DNA of 33,618 bases from an uncultured Mollicutes bacterium (GTDB taxonomy: Bacteria; Bacillota_I; Bacilli_A; Acholeplasmatales; Anaeroplasmataceae): contig UQGR01000020.1 of NCBI GenBank assembly GCA_900540705.1, positions 1-33,618 on the forward strand, read 5' to 3'. The notes under the pieces are model-generated. The model searched no databases. It worked only from the letters and a program-made list of their open reading frames with translations, and was not told the DNA's origin. The translations under genes and the position numbers were made by a program. This document shows, in pieces, positions 33,303 to 33,618 of this stretch (positions are counted from its first letter, which is position 1; every line of letters starts with the position of its first letter).

Positions 33303-33618
33303 AAAGTACCCCCACAAAATTGTTTTTGTAAGGGAATATAACTTTTTATGTCAGCTACAATTCTGTTTATGCATAATTTTCTGTGAAAATGTATATTTTT
33401 GCTCACCAATACTCATCTCGGACAGAGACTATTTTTTCAGACGGATTTTGGCGCATTTTGGTTCCCGCAAAAAAACGACCCCTACAAATGCAGCGCAGAT
33501 TGCGATGCACTTGTAGGGGGCGATGTCCTCATCGATCCCTGCCGCGAAGTGGCAAAATGGCAGGCAATTTCACGGGCGGCCATGAAGGCCGCCCCTCAGC
33601 GTGTCGAAAAAGTATTTT
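33303..33618. other. Non-coding region to the right of the transposase
   Basis: About 316 bases without a coding frame. The first 150 bases are ordinary AT-rich sequence that may include an IS end. From 33479 the sequence changes to the G+C-rich hairpin repeat. The window ends after a further AT tract. Confidence 0.6.
33479..33594. repeat. G+C-rich multi-hairpin intergenic repeat
   Basis: Several inverted repeats follow one another. CCCCTACAA (33479-33487) pairs with TTGTAGGGG (33511-33519), with a TGCA pair inside. CGATG (33521-33525) pairs with CATCG (33530-33534). GGGCGGCC (33574-33581) pairs with GGCCGCCC (33587-33594). The base composition differs sharply from everything else in the window. 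Similar CCCCTACAA...GGCCGCCC sequences, as I recall, are abundant intergenic repeats in gut Clostridia. It may be a MITE-like or REP-like element moved in with or beside the IS. Confidence 0.7.

Noticed and set aside
31840..33480. Terminal inverted repeats and target duplication of the IS
   Set aside because: I compared both flanks by eye and found no convincing match, so no ends are claimed.
1..33618. CRISPR array, prophage or toxin-antitoxin module
   Set aside because: No regularly spaced direct repeats, phage genes or typical toxin-antitoxin pairs were seen.

Overview
The window is AT-rich, low-G+C Bacillota (Firmicutes) DNA. Sigma-70-type promoters, AGGAGG-like ribosome binding sites, oligo-U hairpin terminators and the core gene sequences all fit. 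The str operon, a separately promoted rpoBC unit and several surface or gut-type proteins suggest a gut member of Erysipelotrichales or a related Bacilli/Mollicutes-side lineage. That placement is an inference. Every protein gene lies on the minus strand; the only plus-strand gene is a tRNA-Arg.

Region 1 (1-3553) is the str operon read right to left: rpsL, rpsG, fusA, then tuf (cut by the window edge), with a strong promoter before rpsL and a second one before tuf. Region 2 (3776-3945) is a plus-strand tRNA-Arg(CCU) with its own promoter and terminator, back to back with the rpoC terminator. Region 3 (3953-11424) is rpoB-rpoC with a near-consensus promoter and a roughly 190-nt structured leader; beta-prime ends in a long acidic tail, and beta carries Gln at the position equivalent to E. 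coli His526.

Region 4 (11458-20367) is accessory. It holds a one-TM protein with BspA-type leucine-rich and InlB-type repeats, an HD-GYP-like phosphohydrolase, a heterodimeric ABC exporter pair with one degenerate ATP site, and an Lrp/AsnC regulator just upstream of the pair with a terminator in the gap. Region 5 (20394-22436) is a tight three-gene unit: LRAT-fold protein, ROK sugar kinase, and a zinc-ribbon protein that looks like a decayed or domesticated transposase. Region 6 (22438-24367) is pyrG plus a 67-residue gene. The pyrG start region has all the parts of the CTP-sensed attenuator known from Bacillus subtilis: transcript start GGGC, a terminator in the leader, and a C/U-rich 5' stem strand.

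Region 7 (24426-29898) is a compact operon: homodimer-type ABC exporter, RlmI-type rRNA cytosine methyltransferase, M24 Xaa-Pro peptidase and M29 aminopeptidase. Region 8 (29943-31959) is a secreted papain-fold cysteine peptidase overlapping a small three-TM protein. Region 9 (31986-33618) is an IS1595-type transposase gene followed by a G+C-rich hairpin repeat unlike the rest of the window. I found no CRISPR array, prophage or evidently new defence system. The strongest observations are the pyrG attenuator, the rpoB residue, the transposase-derived protein and the peptidase/membrane protein pair.
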